Below, in pieces: positions 44,099-51,341 of a DNA stretch of 64,000 nt. The DNA comes from Fibrobacter succinogenes (lineage in GTDB: Bacteria > Fibrobacterota > Fibrobacteria > Fibrobacterales > Fibrobacteraceae), in the NCBI GenBank assembly GCA_902762305.1, contig CACWNW010000004.1, forward strand, positions 1 through 64,000, in the 5' to 3' direction. The notes under the pieces were generated by a model that did no database searches, was not told the DNA's origin, and was given only the letters and a program-made list of their open reading frames with translations. Position numbers and translations under genes: made by a program. Positions within the stretch are counted from its first letter, which is position 1. Each line of letters starts with the position of its first letter.

Positions 44099-44204
44099 GT
44101 AAGGAATTGATGTTTTTGAAGTTTGGTGTAAAATCTGCTAATATATTGGCGTTTTTGTTAGAATTTAAGCGAAAATCGCTAATATTTGAGCATGTGGGTG
44201 AAAT

Positions 44205-44645
44205 CTAAGGCTTGATGGTTATCGGCGTGCCATCTTTGACGGCGTCGTAAATTTCTTCGATTTCGTCGTTCGTGACGGCGATGCAGCCGGCAGTCCAGTC
44301 CTTCCACCTGTGCCAAAATTTAAAGAGAAATGCGGGAACCTTGTTCGGGTAGCCGTGGATCATGATATCGCCGCCGGGTTCGTAGTTGCCTTCTTTCGCG
44401 GCCTGTATCTGCTCCGCATTCGGGTACGAAATTCGGAGCGATAAGTGAAAGACGCTTTTGGGGTTGTGAAGCACGATGGTGTACTCACCTTCGGGTGTCT
44501 TGTTGTCACCGGACTTGACCTTCGCTCCGACCGGATTCTTGCCCAAAGAAATTCTGTACGTCTTGACAACTGTCTCGCCGTTGCGCAAGTGCATTTGGCG
44601 CTTCGCTTTTTCTACGAGAATGTTGTCGATGGGTGAGGTAAGCAT
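44205..44645 (-). CDS. L,D-transpeptidase (YkuD), copy 2, without signal peptide
   Basis: 146 residues. The catalytic domain is nearly identical to copy 1 (same HGYPN and WTAGCIAVTNDE). The first 28-30 residues that form the signal peptide and lipobox in copy 1 are missing: homology starts at TSPIDNILVEKAK and upstream DNA is instead the TTTTTATTTAAATTTCAC leader and symmetric hairpin. Without export it should be inactive in peptidoglycan cross-linking, so I read it as a truncated duplicate. Alternative: a cytosolic product expressed by chance. Confidence 0.75.
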   Translation of the reverse strand: MLTSPIDNILVEKAKRQMHLRNGETVVKTYRISLGKNPVGAKVKSGDNKTPEGEYTIVLHNPKSVFHLSLRISYPNAEQIQAAKEGNYEPGGDIMIHGYPNKVPAFLFKFWHRWKDWTAGCIAVTNDEIEEIYDAVKDGTPITIKP

Positions 44646-44665
44646 GGGTTTTGTGAAATTTAAAT

Positions 44666-44698
44666 AAAAACGCCCAGGCTTTTGACCTGGACATTTTT
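44666..44698. terminator. Symmetric hairpin, second good copy
   Basis: AAAAACGCCCAGGC-TTTTG-ACCTGGACATTTTT; terminator-like on both strands, between the membrane protein stop (44704) and the truncated transpeptidase start. Confidence 0.65.
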
Positions 44699-44703
44699 GA
44701 ATC

Positions 44704-45729
44704 CTATTTATCTGATTCTTCGGTGTTTTGGCTGTTTTCTACGCTTTGGGGCTTAAACTGTTCCCAATAATCGAGATAGAAAATAGCTTCTTTTAAAATT
44801 TTTGTGGCTTTGGGAACGCGTTCGTGTGCAAAGGGAAGGAGCAGTCTCTTTTGCTTATTGTTATTGTAATCAAGAAGGATTATTTCCGTCGGTTGGAAAT
44901 AGAGTGGTGTGTTGCTGATGAAATATTCCTTTTCGTAAGATCGAATGTGTTTCGCCAAGTTCTTTACGCCATTCGCTTCTTCGGTATCCTTGGCAATCCA
45001 TTTGCAAGTTCCGGAGTTTGATGTTGACGATATTATTTCTCTGTCGGGAAGGAGGCTTCGGAGCTCTTCTTGTCCGATAAGGCAAACCGAGTCACCCTGT
45101 ACACGCAAGTTTAGGGATGTTTTTTTTGTAAATGGTGGTACATCATTATCCCTTGGGAAAAAAATGTCTTCCGTGTTGACGATGATTTCATAGTCGTAGT
45201 ATTTTCCCATTGATTTTAATCTGTCGTCAAGAGAAGATGTCTTGATGTCCCCATATTTACAATCGGTTTCCCAATAGAGGGCCGCTGTTGCAAAGAAGAG
45301 TATTGGTAGCTGGACCACAATAAAAAGAGGGATAAATATCCATTTTTTCCATTGGAGCTTTGTAGAGATGCCTTTGGCATAAAACAGCAATAACAAACTT
45401 ATAAATAGAAGGGTGCTTCCAAAGCATGTTGCAAAAAAACTGCTTTCGTCATTGAATAATTTTATTTGATCAGTGTATTTATCGATCTGCAGGTTCGTAT
45501 AGAATTTAAAAATCAAAAAAACGAAAGTCATGAACAGTGCAAGACAGGCTTTTTTGGATGATCCAAGTTTTTGTTTGATCCAGTTGCCAAAGCGTCCATC
45601 TGTAAAATTGGTTGCTAACAAGTAAGAAAAAACGCATATTCCCAAATATGCCCATAAGGGGAAAAGGAGCCATGTTAGTGGTTTGTCGCCGATAAAGATT
45701 TCTTTCCCGAATTCAAGGAAATATTGCAT
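44704..45729 (-). CDS. Membrane protein of unknown function
   Basis: 341 residues from the ATG after AAAGGACC. Four membrane segments in the first 175 residues (PLTWLLFPLWAYLGICVFSY, ACLALFMTFVFLIFKFY, CFGSTLLFISLLLLFYA, WIFIPLFIVVQLPILFFATA) precede a soluble domain of about 150 residues. No family recognised. First gene of the island on the leuD side. Confidence 0.7.
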   Translation of the reverse strand: MQYFLEFGKEIFIGDKPLTWLLFPLWAYLGICVFSYLLATNFTDGRFGNWIKQKLGSSKKACLALFMTFVFLIFKFYTNLQIDKYTDQIKLFNDESSFFATCFGSTLLFISLLLLFYAKGISTKLQWKKWIFIPLFIVVQLPILFFATAALYWETDCKYGDIKTSSLDDRLKSMGKYYDYEIIVNTEDIFFPRDNDVPPFTKKTSLNLRVQGDSVCLIGQEELRSLLPDREIISSTSNSGTCKWIAKDTEEANGVKNLAKHIRSYEKEYFISNTPLYFQPTEIILLDYNNNKQKRLLLPFAHERVPKATKILKEAIFYLDYWEQFKPQSVENSQNTEESDK

Positions 45730-45796
45730 AAATGGTCCTTTGTTGAGGTTTCCTTGTTTTAATATATCTTTTTTTTCTGTTTTGCGGACGTTCGAT

Positions 45797-45833
45797 AAAA
45801 AAATCCGGCTCACGATGTGAACCGGACGTTTTT
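45797..45833. terminator. Hairpin with A/T-runs on both sides
   Basis: AAAAAAATCCGG-N13-CCGGACGTTTTT; same design as the symmetric hairpins in the island but with different stem bases. Separates the island from the leu genes. Confidence 0.65.
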
Positions 45834-45860
45834 GAATTGCTTGTGTATCCTATCGCCGCA

Positions 45861-45900
45861 CCCTTCGACAAGCTCAGGGACCTGCGGCTCCAGGATGACA
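45861..45900 (-). repeat. CTTCGACAAGCTCAGG...AGGATGACA repeat
   Basis: Inverted relative of the GTCATCCTGAG element. Ends 8 bp from the leuD stop codon. Confidence 0.65.
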
Positions 45901-45907
45901 ATCCGAA

Positions 45908-46510
45908 TTACTTCAAAAAGTTCATATACGGCAGCTTGCTGGCGAGTTCCTGCACCTTGTCGGCGTTGGCCATGAGGGCGGAACGTGCGTGCCAGGAGCC
46001 GTCGAGGAACTGACCGCGGGGGCCGTCGGCAAGCGTGAGCTCGATGGTTTCGTCACCCATCTTGAGCGTGCGGCTTTCGGTGCTCGTCACGAGTTCTTCG
46101 CTCGGGTGAGCTTCGATCCAGGCGAGAATCTTGTCTGCGACTTCGTGGCTCACCTTGTAGCAAGGCACGCCAATGGCCACACAGTTACCGAAGAAGATTT
46201 CGGAGTAGCTTTCGGCGATGATGGCGCGGATGCCCCAGCGCTTGAGAGCCTGCGGAGCGTGTTCACGGCTGGAACCGCAACCGAAGTTCTGGTTCGAAAC
46301 GAGAATGGAGCCGTTCTTGTAGGCCGGATCGCGGAACGGGTGAACCTTGCCCTGAGCGGCGAGGCCTGCGATATCGTCGGCAAAGGCGTTGTCGCCGAGG
46401 CCTTCGAACGTGACGCACTTGAGGAAGCGTGCCGGGATGATACGGTCAGTATCGATGTCGTTGCCGCGTACAGGAACGCCGGAACCTTTAACAATGTCGA
46501 TAGAATTCAT
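45908..46510 (-). CDS. leuD: 3-isopropylmalate (citramalate) dehydratase small subunit
   Basis: 200 residues from the ATG after GGAGATT. GNDIDTDRIIPARFLK and GCGSSREHAPQALKRWGIRAIIA are the swivelling-domain hallmarks of LeuD. It binds LeuC to isomerise 2-isopropylmalate and, with CimA present in the window, probably citramalate as well. Lies 19 bp after leuC in one operon. Confidence 0.95.
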   Translation of the reverse strand: MNSIDIVKGSGVPVRGNDIDTDRIIPARFLKCVTFEGLGDNAFADDIAGLAAQGKVHPFRDPAYKNGSILVSNQNFGCGSSREHAPQALKRWGIRAIIAESYSEIFFGNCVAIGVPCYKVSHEVADKILAWIEAHPSEELVTSTESRTLKMGDETIELTLADGPRGQFLDGSWHARSALMANADKVQELASKLPYMNFLK

Positions 46511-46529
46511 TTTTTTAATCTCCTTAGCG

Positions 46530-47922
46530 TTACTTGATGTACTTGCGGACGTCGGTGACACAGCCTTCGATGGCGGCGGCGGCCACCATGGCGGGGCTCA
46601 TGAGGATGGTGCGGCCCGACGGGCTGCCCTGACGGCCCTTGAAGTTACGGTTGCTGGAGCTTGCGCTCACCTGGCGACCCTTGAGCTTGTCCGGGTTCAT
46701 GGCGAGGCAGAGCGAGCAGCCCGCTTCGCGCCATTCGGCTCCGGCTTCCTTGAAAATCTTGTCGAGACCGAGAGCTTCGGCTTCCACCTTGATCTTCATG
46801 GAGCCAGGCACCACCCACATCTTGACGGTCGGGGCGACCTTGTGGCCCTTGATGATTTCGGCGGCGGCCTGCAAGTCGCTGAGGCGGCCGTTGGTGCAGC
46901 TACCCACGAATGCGATGTCGATGGGGCGGCCAATCATCTTGGAACCTTCTTCCCAGCCCATGTATTCGTAAGCTTCGGAGATGACCTTCTTTTCGCTGCC
47001 GGTAAATTCGTCAATCTTCGGCATGTTGCCGTTCAGCGGGATGGCCTGAGCCGGAGTGATACCCCAGGTAACCATGGGTTCCAGGTTGTCGCAGTTGATT
47101 TCCACTTCGTCGTCAAACTGGGCGTCGGCGTCGGTAGCCACGGACTTCCAGTAGGCAACGGCCTCGTCCCACTTGTCGGCCTTCGGGGCGTACGGACGGC
47201 CCTTGAGGTATTCAAAAGTCTTTTCGTCGGGGTTGCAGTAACCGACGCGGGCGCCGCCTTCGATAGCCATGTTGCAGACCGTCATACGGCCTTCCATGCC
47301 CATTTCTTCGATGACCGGGCCAGCAAATTCGTAAGCGTAGCCAACGCCACCGTTCACGCCGAGCTTCGCGATGTAGGCAAGTGCCACGTCCTTGGCGGTC
47401 ACACCCGGCTTCAGCTTGCCGGTGAACTTGATGCGGCGAGTCTTGAGTGGGCTCATGGCGAGCGTCTGGGTGGCCAAAACGTCGGCCACCTGGCTGGTAC
47501 CGATACCGAATGCGATTGCACCGAAAGCACCGTGCGTTGCCGTGTGAGAGTCACCGCAAGCGACGGTCATGCCCGGCTGGGTCACGCCTTCTTCGGGGCC
47601 CACGATGTGGATAACGCCCTGTTCGGCGGTGCTGGGGCCAAAGAACTTGATGCCGTTGTTCTTCGTGTTGTTTTCAATGTGGGAGAACATCTCTTCGGAA
47701 ATGCCGTCCTTGAGCGGGCGGTTACGTTCCGGGAACGTGGTCGGAATGATGTGGTCGACCGTGGCGAACGTGCGTTCCGGGAACAGCACCTTCTGGCCTT
47801 CTTCGCGGAGCTGCGCAAAAGCCTGCGGGCTCGTGACTTCGTGGCAGAGGTGGAGCCCGATAAAGAGCTGGCTTAGCTACCGTGTGGCTTTCAAAAATCT
47901 TCTGATAGAGTGATTTTCCCAT
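46530..47922 (-). pseudogene. leuC: 3-isopropylmalate dehydratase large subunit, frameshifted near the N-terminus
   Basis: The start [18 protein letters not shown] (from 47922) is in one frame; [17 protein letters not shown] and the rest of LeuC ([37 protein letters not shown] with Fe-S Cys ligands) is in another. The break is at AAGCCAGCTC near 47867; one extra base or two missing bases would explain it. Apart from this the gene is intact. Because leucine and isoleucine synthesis would both fail, a sequencing or assembly indel is the more likely cause. Promoter box TATATTTG lies at 48023-48016. Confidence 0.9.
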
Positions 47923-47945
47923 GATTTTGTCTCTTTTTTTTCCCG

Positions 47946-47982
47946 CTGTCATTCTGGAGGGCCGAAGGCCCGATAGAATCCA
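47946..47982 (+). repeat. TGTCATTCTGGAGG dispersed repeat
   Basis: TGTCATTCTGGAGGGCC-GAA-GGCCCGATAGAATCC, the partner of 22630-22671, in the leuC leader region. Confidence 0.65.
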
Positions 47983-48015
47983 TTGGGATTTGTTTTTGGC
48001 GTTTTATTGCGGGCA

Positions 48016-48023
48016 CAAATATA
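48016..48023 (-). promoter_or_regulatory. TATATTTG promoter box of the leuCD operon
   Basis: Minus strand GTTTTTTCTATATTTG, directly after the GH5 terminator hairpin, about 95 bp before the leuC start. Confidence 0.5.
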
Positions 48024-48028
48024 GAAAA

Positions 48029-48050
48029 AACCTCGGCAATTGCCGAGGTT
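48029..48050 (-). terminator. Terminator of the GH5 gene
   Basis: Perfect AACCTCGGC-AATT-GCCGAGGTT stem followed by TTTT on the minus strand. Its T-run continues into the leuC promoter region. Confidence 0.92.
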
Positions 48051-48082
48051 CTCCCATGCACAAACGCTATAAATGGCTCCAT

Positions 48083-50410
48083 CTAGAGGTATTTCTTGAA
48101 CACGTCCAGGAGCTCGGTAATCCAATTGCCGTTATAGGCCTCGAATCCTCCCACGCCAGTGAATCCCCAGTACTGCCACGACATCCCGTGGCTTTTCGCC
48201 GCCTTGATGACCGCGTCTGTCCATTTGGCTCGGTCGGCGTCGGAGGGGCCGTTCCCGCCGCATGTCGAGACTCCGAATTCGCTCATGTTCATCGGAATGT
48301 GCCCGCCATTTATGTCGGGATAGTGGGCGAGAGCGGAATCTGCGTAGGCCTTGAAGTTGCCCGGAATCTGCGAAATAATGTTGTCGCCGATTTTGTACCC
48401 GCAGTCATAACCATGGCCCTGGTGCGTGAATTCGTACGGTTCATAGTAATGGCCTGTGAAGATGATGTTCCCGTCGGCGGGAAGTTTCACTTTTGCAATC
48501 TGCGCGAACTTGGCATAACCGTTGCCTTCGAACATGATGGTCTTTCCCGGGGCGTTCTTGCGGATGACTTCATATGCCGAGAGCATCAGGTCGTCCATGA
48601 AACTATTCTTCATGTCGTGCGGCTCGTTCAGGATTTCGAGAACCACCTGGTCGTCGCCGTAGGCGTCCATTTCCTTTGCCACCTGTTCCCACATTCCGAG
48701 GAATCGGGTCTTTTCTTTGTCGTAACCGCCAGGATTTTTGTCGTAGTAGACGGCATAGTTATTCAGTTCCAAGTAATGGTGGAAGTTTACGATGACCACG
48801 AGTCCCTGCGCGAGAGCGAGTTCGATATCGGCCTTAACGCCTGCGAGTCGGCCAGCGTCGAGCGTGTAGGGGGCTTCCTTTGCCGCATCGTAGTTCCAGC
48901 GGACGGGGAGGCGTACAGATTGGAAACCGGCATCCTTGATAATCTTGAAGTATTCGTCCTTGATGCAGTTGCTCCATCCGCAGTCGCCACTGGAGCCCTT
49001 CTGGCCTTGGGATTCCCAAGCGTTGCCGAGGTTGATGCCTGCACCGAGTTTCTCGTTCATGGCGCGTCCCTTGCTGTAGTCGACAGGGACTGTGCTCAGT
49101 TTTTTCCAGGTGGAATTTTGGCATAGCACGTAGTCGGATTCGTACTTGACTACGCTTCCGTTTTTCTCTGCAGTGCATGCGCCGTTCTTTTCTATCACGG
49201 CGATGTTCAGGAGTTCATCGTCGCTGGCGTATTTCCATTTCGACTTTTTGCAGAGGAACTTCTTGTCGCCCGATTCCTTGAGCGTTCCTTCTTGAGCTTC
49301 GGTGCATTCTCCGAAAAGTTCTGTTCCTTCGCGGTTCTGGAGTACGGCTGCGGACGCGATGCGCCATATGGAATCGCCGCATACGAAATCCTTCGCGTTG
49401 TATTGGCTGAATTCGTTGACGACTTTCTTGATTTCGTTCTGGTTTGTGGAATCGCATGTGCCGAGGGCGAAAGTCTCGAACCAGAATGTGCGAATTTTCT
49501 GATCGAAGCTCGGGAGGGACATGGATATGTTTTCGAGATAGTACAAGAGGTCGTCTATCCTTTGCATGTAGGCCCAGTCCGCAATTGTCGCCTTCGTCTT
49601 GGCATCATCCCAGGTGCCGTCTTTCTCGATGTCGGCTGCGACGGCGTCGATGATGCCCTGTATTTCGGAAGATGCGTTCTCGGCGGTGAGCAGGAGCGAA
49701 ATTGCAATCAGGTTCCCGTCGGCATCGCGGTTGCCGAACATGGAAATGCTGCGCGCCGGGACAAGGTAATTCTGCAAGTGAAACGCCCGCAGGACTTCGC
49801 CTTCAGCCTTGCCCTGAGCATCGGCGTAGCTCATGGATTTTTCCTTCATCAGGTAGGCGATGCGCGGAGCCTCGAGATGGGTAAGCATGTTGATGTTCGC
49901 GGTATCGCCATCGGCCCCGCGTATGAACGAGCGGAGTGTCAGGGATGTGGCGGCATCGCCCATGATAAGGTTTTGGAATGCGCCTGAGACCTCTTGCATG
50001 GCGAAGGAGGGGAGGCCCGAATACGGAAGTGTGTATTTGCCGGAATTGTCGGAAACATCCGATGTCATGACCACTCCGGACGGTGTAAGTTCTTCTTCTG
50101 TGAGGTATTGCAGTTTTACCGATGCTCCGGCTTTGAACGGGCCTTCGCATACGCCGGTGAGGGTACCCGTGTAGCCGCCTTCGGGAGTGGGAACGTCGGG
50201 GGAGAGGATGGTCGTGTCTTTGGGAACGGCCGAAGATGAACTCGCGTTTTGCTGGCCGCTTGAGGAATCTCCATTGCCGGATTCGCCGATGATTTCATCA
50301 TCGACAGAGTCCGAGTTGCTGGGGTCATCGGAACAGGCGATAAAGGAGCCTGCCGGCAGCAAGACTGCCGAAAGGATTAGCGCAGGGATAGAAATTTGGC
50401 GAATAGACAT
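48083..50410 (-). CDS. GH5 endoglucanase-like lipoprotein with unknown N-terminal module
   Basis: 775 residues. Signal peptide with lipobox FIAC, a Ser/acidic linker, then a module of about 230 residues that I do not recognise (residues 75-310), three Cys-pair repeats (about 315-440, each C...[FY]xC...W[RK]), and a C-terminal GH5 domain (about 445-775). The catalytic acid/base is Glu596 in EILNEPHD and the nucleophile Glu711 in MSEFGVST; INLGNAWE and NFHHYLELN are family marks. Outer-membrane anchoring with an extracellular catalytic domain is the likely topology in a cellulolytic Fibrobacter; substrate range is not defined. Start after GAGGAATCT. Single gene. Confidence 0.9.
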   Translation of the reverse strand: MSIRQISIPALILSAVLLPAGSFIACSDDPSNSDSVDDEIIGESGNGDSSSGQQNASSSSAVPKDTTILSPDVPTPEGGYTGTLTGVCEGPFKAGASVKLQYLTEEELTPSGVVMTSDVSDNSGKYTLPYSGLPSFAMQEVSGAFQNLIMGDAATSLTLRSFIRGADGDTANINMLTHLEAPRIAYLMKEKSMSYADAQGKAEGEVLRAFHLQNYLVPARSISMFGNRDADGNLIAISLLLTAENASSEIQGIIDAVAADIEKDGTWDDAKTKATIADWAYMQRIDDLLYYLENISMSLPSFDQKIRTFWFETFALGTCDSTNQNEIKKVVNEFSQYNAKDFVCGDSIWRIASAAVLQNREGTELFGECTEAQEGTLKESGDKKFLCKKSKWKYASDDELLNIAVIEKNGACTAEKNGSVVKYESDYVLCQNSTWKKLSTVPVDYSKGRAMNEKLGAGINLGNAWESQGQKGSSGDCGWSNCIKDEYFKIIKDAGFQSVRLPVRWNYDAAKEAPYTLDAGRLAGVKADIELALAQGLVVIVNFHHYLELNNYAVYYDKNPGGYDKEKTRFLGMWEQVAKEMDAYGDDQVVLEILNEPHDMKNSFMDDLMLSAYEVIRKNAPGKTIMFEGNGYAKFAQIAKVKLPADGNIIFTGHYYEPYEFTHQGHGYDCGYKIGDNIISQIPGNFKAYADSALAHYPDINGGHIPMNMSEFGVSTCGGNGPSDADRAKWTDAVIKAAKSHGMSWQYWGFTGVGGFEAYNGNWITELLDVFKKYL

Positions 50411-50548
50411 AGATTCCTCGCTTACACGAGTAAAAAATAGATTCGCCCTGGCTCAAAATCCCCTTTTATTAGATATAAAGCGTTTACCGCTGTTACCAGT
50501 GACCATCGGCTGCTTTTGACGAAAAAATACATGAACAGAACTTTTTTA

Positions 50549-50662
50549 TTAGCGCGAGCGGTCTTCCGTGAGCAACAAAGCCCCAGTTATTAAACTGGGG
50601 CGGTTGTGAGAGCGAGTGCATACCGGAGTAATTTAATACTGGTATCTAGCGCGAGCGGTCTT
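50549..50662. repeat. Long dispersed repeat with CCCCAGTT hairpin, copy B
   Basis: Bounded by a 15-bp direct repeat AGCGCGAGCGGTCTT (50551-50565 and 50648-50662). Between them AGCAACAAAGCCCCAGTT-ATTA-AACTGGGGCGG and GAGAGCGAGTG match copy A at 22733-22848. Confidence 0.85.
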
Positions 50663-51095
50663 AATTCGTTTCGAATTTGTAGGCTTCGCGGTAGTACGCC
50701 ATCATCTCGTCCGTACTTCCGAACGCCCTGCGGGCGGCGGCGCCGACCTGGCGGTCCTTACGCACGAGGTCCGTAATCTTGGTGTTCACGTCCTTGAAGA
50801 AGAGGTCGTTGCTGGCCATGTCCACGTGGTTCTGCGTGTAGTTCATGTGGTAGCGGCGTTCGAGCATCTGGAAGAGTTCCGTCTGGCAGGCGTTGACGGG
50901 CGGTTCCCTCTTGGCAACGGGCATGTAGCATGCCTGGATGTAGTCCTGCTTCATATCGACGATCATCTGGTCGATAGCAGGGATGTCATGACGAGAGTCA
51001 TGGCTGGCGAGATCCGCCGTCGGTGTCTTGATGCCTGAGCAGCCGGCCAACATTGCTGCAGAGAAGAGGAGAGAGGCCACAAATCCAGATTTCAT
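50661..51095 (-). CDS. Small hypothetical lipoprotein
   Basis: 144 residues. Signal peptide with lipobox LAGC, then a helical soluble domain with a Cys pair (YIQACYMPVAKREPPVNACQT). No family recognised. It ends at the repeat copy B, and 150-200 bp upstream of its start lie two CRP-like dyads (51243-51292). Confidence 0.7.
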   Translation of the reverse strand: MKSGFVASLLFSAAMLAGCSGIKTPTADLASHDSRHDIPAIDQMIVDMKQDYIQACYMPVAKREPPVNACQTELFQMLERRYHMNYTQNHVDMASNDLFFKDVNTKITDLVRKDRQVGAAARRAFGSTDEMMAYYREAYKFETN

Positions 51096-51242
51096 TATTT
51101 ATAAACTCCTTGGTTTTTACTCTAAAGTTCTCTTCGTCCCTAAAACTGGTTACAAAGTTATTTAAATGTTTATACCTTGGCGATGGTGGTTTTGTAATTA
51201 TTTACTTACTTCAGGCGAAAATAAGCAAAAAAATGCCAAACT

Positions 51243-51292
51243 TGTGACCTGTGTCACCAAGAATTTTGGAACCTTTGGTGACATCAGTCACA
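51243..51292. promoter_or_regulatory. Twin CRP/FNR-like dyads
   Basis: TGTGA-CCTGTG-TCACC (51243-51258) and GGTGA-CATCAG-TCACA (51277-51292), each close to TGTGA-N6-TCACA, 34 bp centre to centre. The two 20-bp arms also pair with each other (17 of 20 positions), so a hairpin is an alternative reading. They lie between the M23 gene and the lipoprotein gene. Confidence 0.5.
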
Positions 51293-51341
51293 AGGTGGTT
51301 TGAACAGGCTTCGAAGCATCTTGTGGGTGCCCGAAAATCGC

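Noticed and set aside
34710-45833. Chromosomal integron
   Set aside because: Gene-repeat alternation is integron-like, but no tyrosine integrase is present and the repeats lack the GTTRRRY/RYYYAAC core pair of attC sites.
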